A DNA stretch of 9,174 bases, taken from NCBI GenBank assembly GCA_947372405.1, contig CANBTO010000169.1, positions 1 to 9,174 of the forward strand. The letters run 5' to 3'. Made by a program: the position numbers and the translations under genes. Under the pieces are notes generated by a model, which saw only the letters and a list, made by a program, of their open reading frames with translations, was not told where the DNA came from and ran no database searches. The stretch comes from Verrucomicrobiaceae bacterium (GTDB taxonomy: Bacteria; Verrucomicrobiota; Verrucomicrobiae; Verrucomicrobiales; Akkermansiaceae). Positions 6,884 to 9,174 of the stretch are shown here, piece by piece. Position 1 is the stretch's first letter; every line of letters begins with the position of its first letter.

Positions 6884-8608
6884 ATGTCCGAAGAAAAGAA
6901 ACTTTCCGCCAACGAATACATCAAGACCCGCAGCAACTACCTGCGTGGCACCATCGTCGAGGGACTCGCCGACCAGTCCACGGGCTCGATGTCCGAGGAC
7001 GACCAGCAGTTGCTCAAGTTCCACGGCACCTACCAACAGGATGACCGCGACCTGCGCGCGAACCGCCGCAAGCACAAGCTCGACAAGGCCTACTCGTTCA
7101 TGATCCGCATCCGCGTGCCCGGCGGCGTGGCCACACCCGCGCAGTGGCTGGAAACCGACCGCCTCGCGACCCAGTATGCCAACGGCACGATCAAGCTCAC
7201 CACACGCCAGGCCTTCCAGTTCCACGGCATCATCAAGAGCAACCTCAAGCGCACCATCAAGGAGATCAACCAGTGCGCCATGGACACCATCGCCGCCTGC
7301 GGTGACGTGAACCGCAACGTGATGTGCAATCCGAACCCCTATCTAACGGAAGTGCATGCCGAGGTGCTCAAGGTGGCGCAGGGAATCTCCGACCACCTCA
7401 CGCCGCAGACGCGGGCGTATCATGAAATCTGGCTGGACGGCGAGAAGGTCGAATCGAGCGAGGAAGAGGTGGAGCCGATCTACGGCAAGACCTATCTGCC
7501 CCGGAAGTTCAAGATCACCATTGCCGTGCCGCCGTCGAACGATGTTGACATCTATGCAAACTGCCTTTCCTTCATCGCCATCGTCGAGGACGGGAAACTC
7601 GCGGGTTTCAACGTCGCCGTCGGCGGCGGCATGGGCTCCACCCACGGCAACGAGGCCACCTACCCGCGCATCGCGGACGTGATCGGCTCCTGCACGCCGG
7701 AGCAGGTCGTGGACGTCGCCGAAAAGGTCGTGCTCGTGCAGCGTGACTTCGGCGACCGCACGGACCGCAAGCACTCGCGATTCAAATACACCGTGGACGA
7801 CCACGGCGTGGAATGGATCCTTGCCAAGATCAACGAATACCTCGGTTACGAACTCGGACCGGTCCTTCCCTTCGTTTTCGAAGACAACGGCGACCGCTTC
7901 GGCTGGGTGGACGACAAGAACGGCAACTCCCACCTCACGCTCTTCATCCAGGGCGGCCGCGTGCTCGACACACCGACCTATCCGCTTCTAACGGGATTGC
8001 GCGAGATCGCCAAAGTCCATGACGGCGATTTCCGCCTCACCGCGAACCAGAACCTTATCATTGCCAACGTCTCGCCCGCGAAGCGTCCGCAGATCGAGGC
8101 GCTGCTCGAACAATACGGCATCAAGAACAGCCACCTGAAAAGCGCGCTGCGCCTGAACTCGCTGGCCTGCGTCGCCTTGCCGACCTGCGGGCTCTCGCTC
8201 GCCGAGGCGGAACGTTACCTGCCGGACCTGCTCACCGAGCTTGAGGAATCCATCGAGGAAAACGGCCTCCGCCACGATGCCATCACCATCCGCATGACCG
8301 GCTGCCCGAACGGTTGCGCCCGGCCGTTCATCTCCGAGATCGCCTTCGTCGGCCGCGCGCCGGGGAAATACAACGTCTATCTCGGCGGCGGCTTCGCAGG
8401 CCAGCGCCTGTCGAAGCTCTATCGAGAAAGCGTCAAGGCGGATGACATCAAGCCGCTGCTCGCACCGATCATCACGCGGTATGCCAAGGAACGGAACGAC
8501 GGAGAGCGCTTCGGTGATTTCTGCATCCGCGCCGGCTACGTCGCCGCCACCGTGCAGGGCGGGGACTTCCACAAGAACATCAAACAGGAGGCTTACGCCA
8601 AAGCCTGA
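6884..8608 (+). CDS. cysI: Sulfite reductase, siroheme/[4Fe-4S] hemoprotein (beta) subunit
   Basis: CysI carries the coupled siroheme and [4Fe-4S] centre where sulfite is reduced to sulfide with electrons from CysJ. The 574-residue product (E. coli about 570) is complete. The four cluster cysteines are Cys429 and Cys435 (CVALPTC) and Cys474 and Cys478 (TGCPNGC), in the C-x5-C and C-x3-C spacing of the family. Arg144 (VNRNV), Lys208 and Lys210 (LPRKFKI) match the sulfite/siroheme-contacting residues of the E. coli enzyme. The [25 protein letters not shown] and [12 protein letters not shown] blocks are typical. The frame is open back to 6737, inside cysJ, but the ATG at 6884 is the start: [26 protein letters not shown] N-termini are usual, and the extension would be encoded by the intergenic repeats. 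No Shine-Dalgarno sequence is present. NADPH-type sulfite reductase is favoured over nitrite reductase by the adjacent cysJ and cysH. Confidence 0.97.
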   Translation: MSEEKKLSANEYIKTRSNYLRGTIVEGLADQSTGSMSEDDQQLLKFHGTYQQDDRDLRANRRKHKLDKAYSFMIRIRVPGGVATPAQWLETDRLATQYANGTIKLTTRQAFQFHGIIKSNLKRTIKEINQCAMDTIAACGDVNRNVMCNPNPYLTEVHAEVLKVAQGISDHLTPQTRAYHEIWLDGEKVESSEEEVEPIYGKTYLPRKFKITIAVPPSNDVDIYANCLSFIAIVEDGKLAGFNVAVGGGMGSTHGNEATYPRIADVIGSCTPEQVVDVAEKVVLVQRDFGDRTDRKHSRFKYTVDDHGVEWILAKINEYLGYELGPVLPFVFEDNGDRFGWVDDKNGNSHLTLFIQGGRVLDTPTYPLLTGLREIAKVHDGDFRLTANQNLIIANVSPAKRPQIEALLEQYGIKNSHLKSALRLNSLACVALPTCGLSLAEAERYLPDLLTELEESIEENGLRHDAITIRMTGCPNGCARPFISEIAFVGRAPGKYNVYLGGGFAGQRLSKLYRESVKADDIKPLLAPIITRYAKERNDGERFGDFCIRAGYVAATVQGGDFHKNIKQEAYAKA

Positions 8609-8626
8609 TTCCACCAGTTATATCAT

Positions 8627-9174
8627 ATGCGAGCCTTGAAATTCCATGCCGAGCCCGATTTCGATCCGGAGGTTCTCTCCGGTGATCTGTCTCCGCTGCG
8701 CGCCGGAGAACGCCTGCGCCTCCTCCACCAGCGCTACGGCGGCGGTCTGATCGCCAGCACGAGCTTCGGCCTGCAGGCCGCGGTGATGCTGCACCTCATC
8801 CACGAACACGCGCCGGACGTGCCCGTCGTCTTCATCGACACCGGTTTCCACTTCCCGGAAACCTATCAGTATGCCGAGCAGTTGATCAGCATGCTCAACA
8901 TCGACCTGCGCGTCTATCAGCCCACGGTTTCCGCCGCGCGCATGCAGGCACTGTGGGGAAACCTGTGGGACAACGGCAAGGAGGGTGCGGACCGCTACGC
9001 CCTTCTGACAAAAATCGAGCCGATGAACCGCGCGCTCACCGATCTGGGCGCCGACGTCTGGCTCAGCGGCCTGCGCCGCAGCCACTCGCAGACGCGCGCC
9101 GACCGCGGCTTCGCCGAGCGCCAGAAGAAGACTCTCAAGGTCTATCCGATCCTCGATTGGGCGGATGCCCAGGT
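8627..9174 (+). CDS. cysH: Phosphoadenylyl-sulfate (PAPS) reductase, N-terminal part (3' end outside window)
   Basis: CysH reduces PAPS to sulfite and PAP using thioredoxin, supplying the substrate of CysIJ. The frame runs off the right edge after 182 codons of an expected 235-250. STSFGLQAAV (about 44-53) is the nucleotide-binding PP-loop. FIDTGFHFPETY (69-80), LWGNLWDNGKEG, KIEPMNRAL and WLSGLRRSHSQTRA (145-158) are family blocks. The plant/Bacillus APS-reductase type has a Cys-Cys pair at the position read here as EGADRYALLTKIEPMNRAL. That pair is absent and no cysteine occurs in the visible part, so the enzyme should be the cluster-free PAPS type. The catalytic C-terminal Cys lies beyond the window. 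The start at 8627 lies 18 bases after the cysI stop, with no Shine-Dalgarno sequence, and indicates co-transcription with cysJI. Confidence 0.94.
   Translation, partial: MRALKFHAEPDFDPEVLSGDLSPLRAGERLRLLHQRYGGGLIASTSFGLQAAVMLHLIHEHAPDVPVVFIDTGFHFPETYQYAEQLISMLNIDLRVYQPTVSAARMQALWGNLWDNGKEGADRYALLTKIEPMNRALTDLGADVWLSGLRRSHSQTRADRGFAERQKKTLKVYPILDWADAQ

Noticed and set aside
7343..8614. Two - strand open frames of about 200 codons opposite cysI
   Set aside because: The overlapping + strand frame carries all CysI cluster cysteines; the antisense translations resemble no family I know.

Overview
The window looks like a chromosomal segment from a GC-rich member of the Verrucomicrobiota, most likely near Luteolibacter/Haloferula. 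That placement is an inference from gene content, from start codons that nearly all lack a Shine-Dalgarno sequence, and from the style of the small intergenic repeats; there is no rRNA marker. All seven genes lie on the + strand and no gene is supported on the - strand.

Layout: (1) 2-910 is the C-terminal two thirds of an M20-family zinc dipeptidase, cut by the window edge. (2) 914-942 is a short 9-bp-periodic palindrome. (3) 955-2637 is a complete glnS (glutaminyl-tRNA synthetase). (4) 2638-4902 is a tandemly duplicated module. Each copy has a ~110-bp hairpin-paired element (2662-2771 and 3796-3906), a leader with conserved blocks, and a two-transmembrane Wzz-like polysaccharide co-polymerase (2869-3777 and 4006-4902). 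The gene-less stretches before the two Wzz-like genes are almost equal in length (231 and 228 bases). (5) 5026-9174 is an assimilatory sulfate-reduction cluster in the order cysJ, cysI, cysH, with cysH cut by the right edge.

How the genes work together: CysH reduces PAPS to sulfite using thioredoxin. CysJ (FMN/FAD/NADPH flavoprotein) and CysI (siroheme/[4Fe-4S] hemoprotein) then reduce sulfite to sulfide for cysteine synthesis. The gene order is the same as in the enterobacterial cysJIH operon. GlnS and the dipeptidase are housekeeping neighbours with no evident link to sulfur. The two Wzz-like proteins probably sit in the inner membrane and affect polysaccharide export or chain length, but no kinase, glycosyltransferase, flippase or polymerase gene is visible beside them.

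The least explained material is between the genes: the paired-hairpin (REPIN- or MITE-like) elements, whose copies differ by symmetric substitutions that preserve a palindrome; the 9-bp palindromic repeat before glnS; and the 7-bp repeats before cysI. I did not find a clearly new multi-gene system. The duplicated element-plus-PCP module is the best candidate for follow-up.
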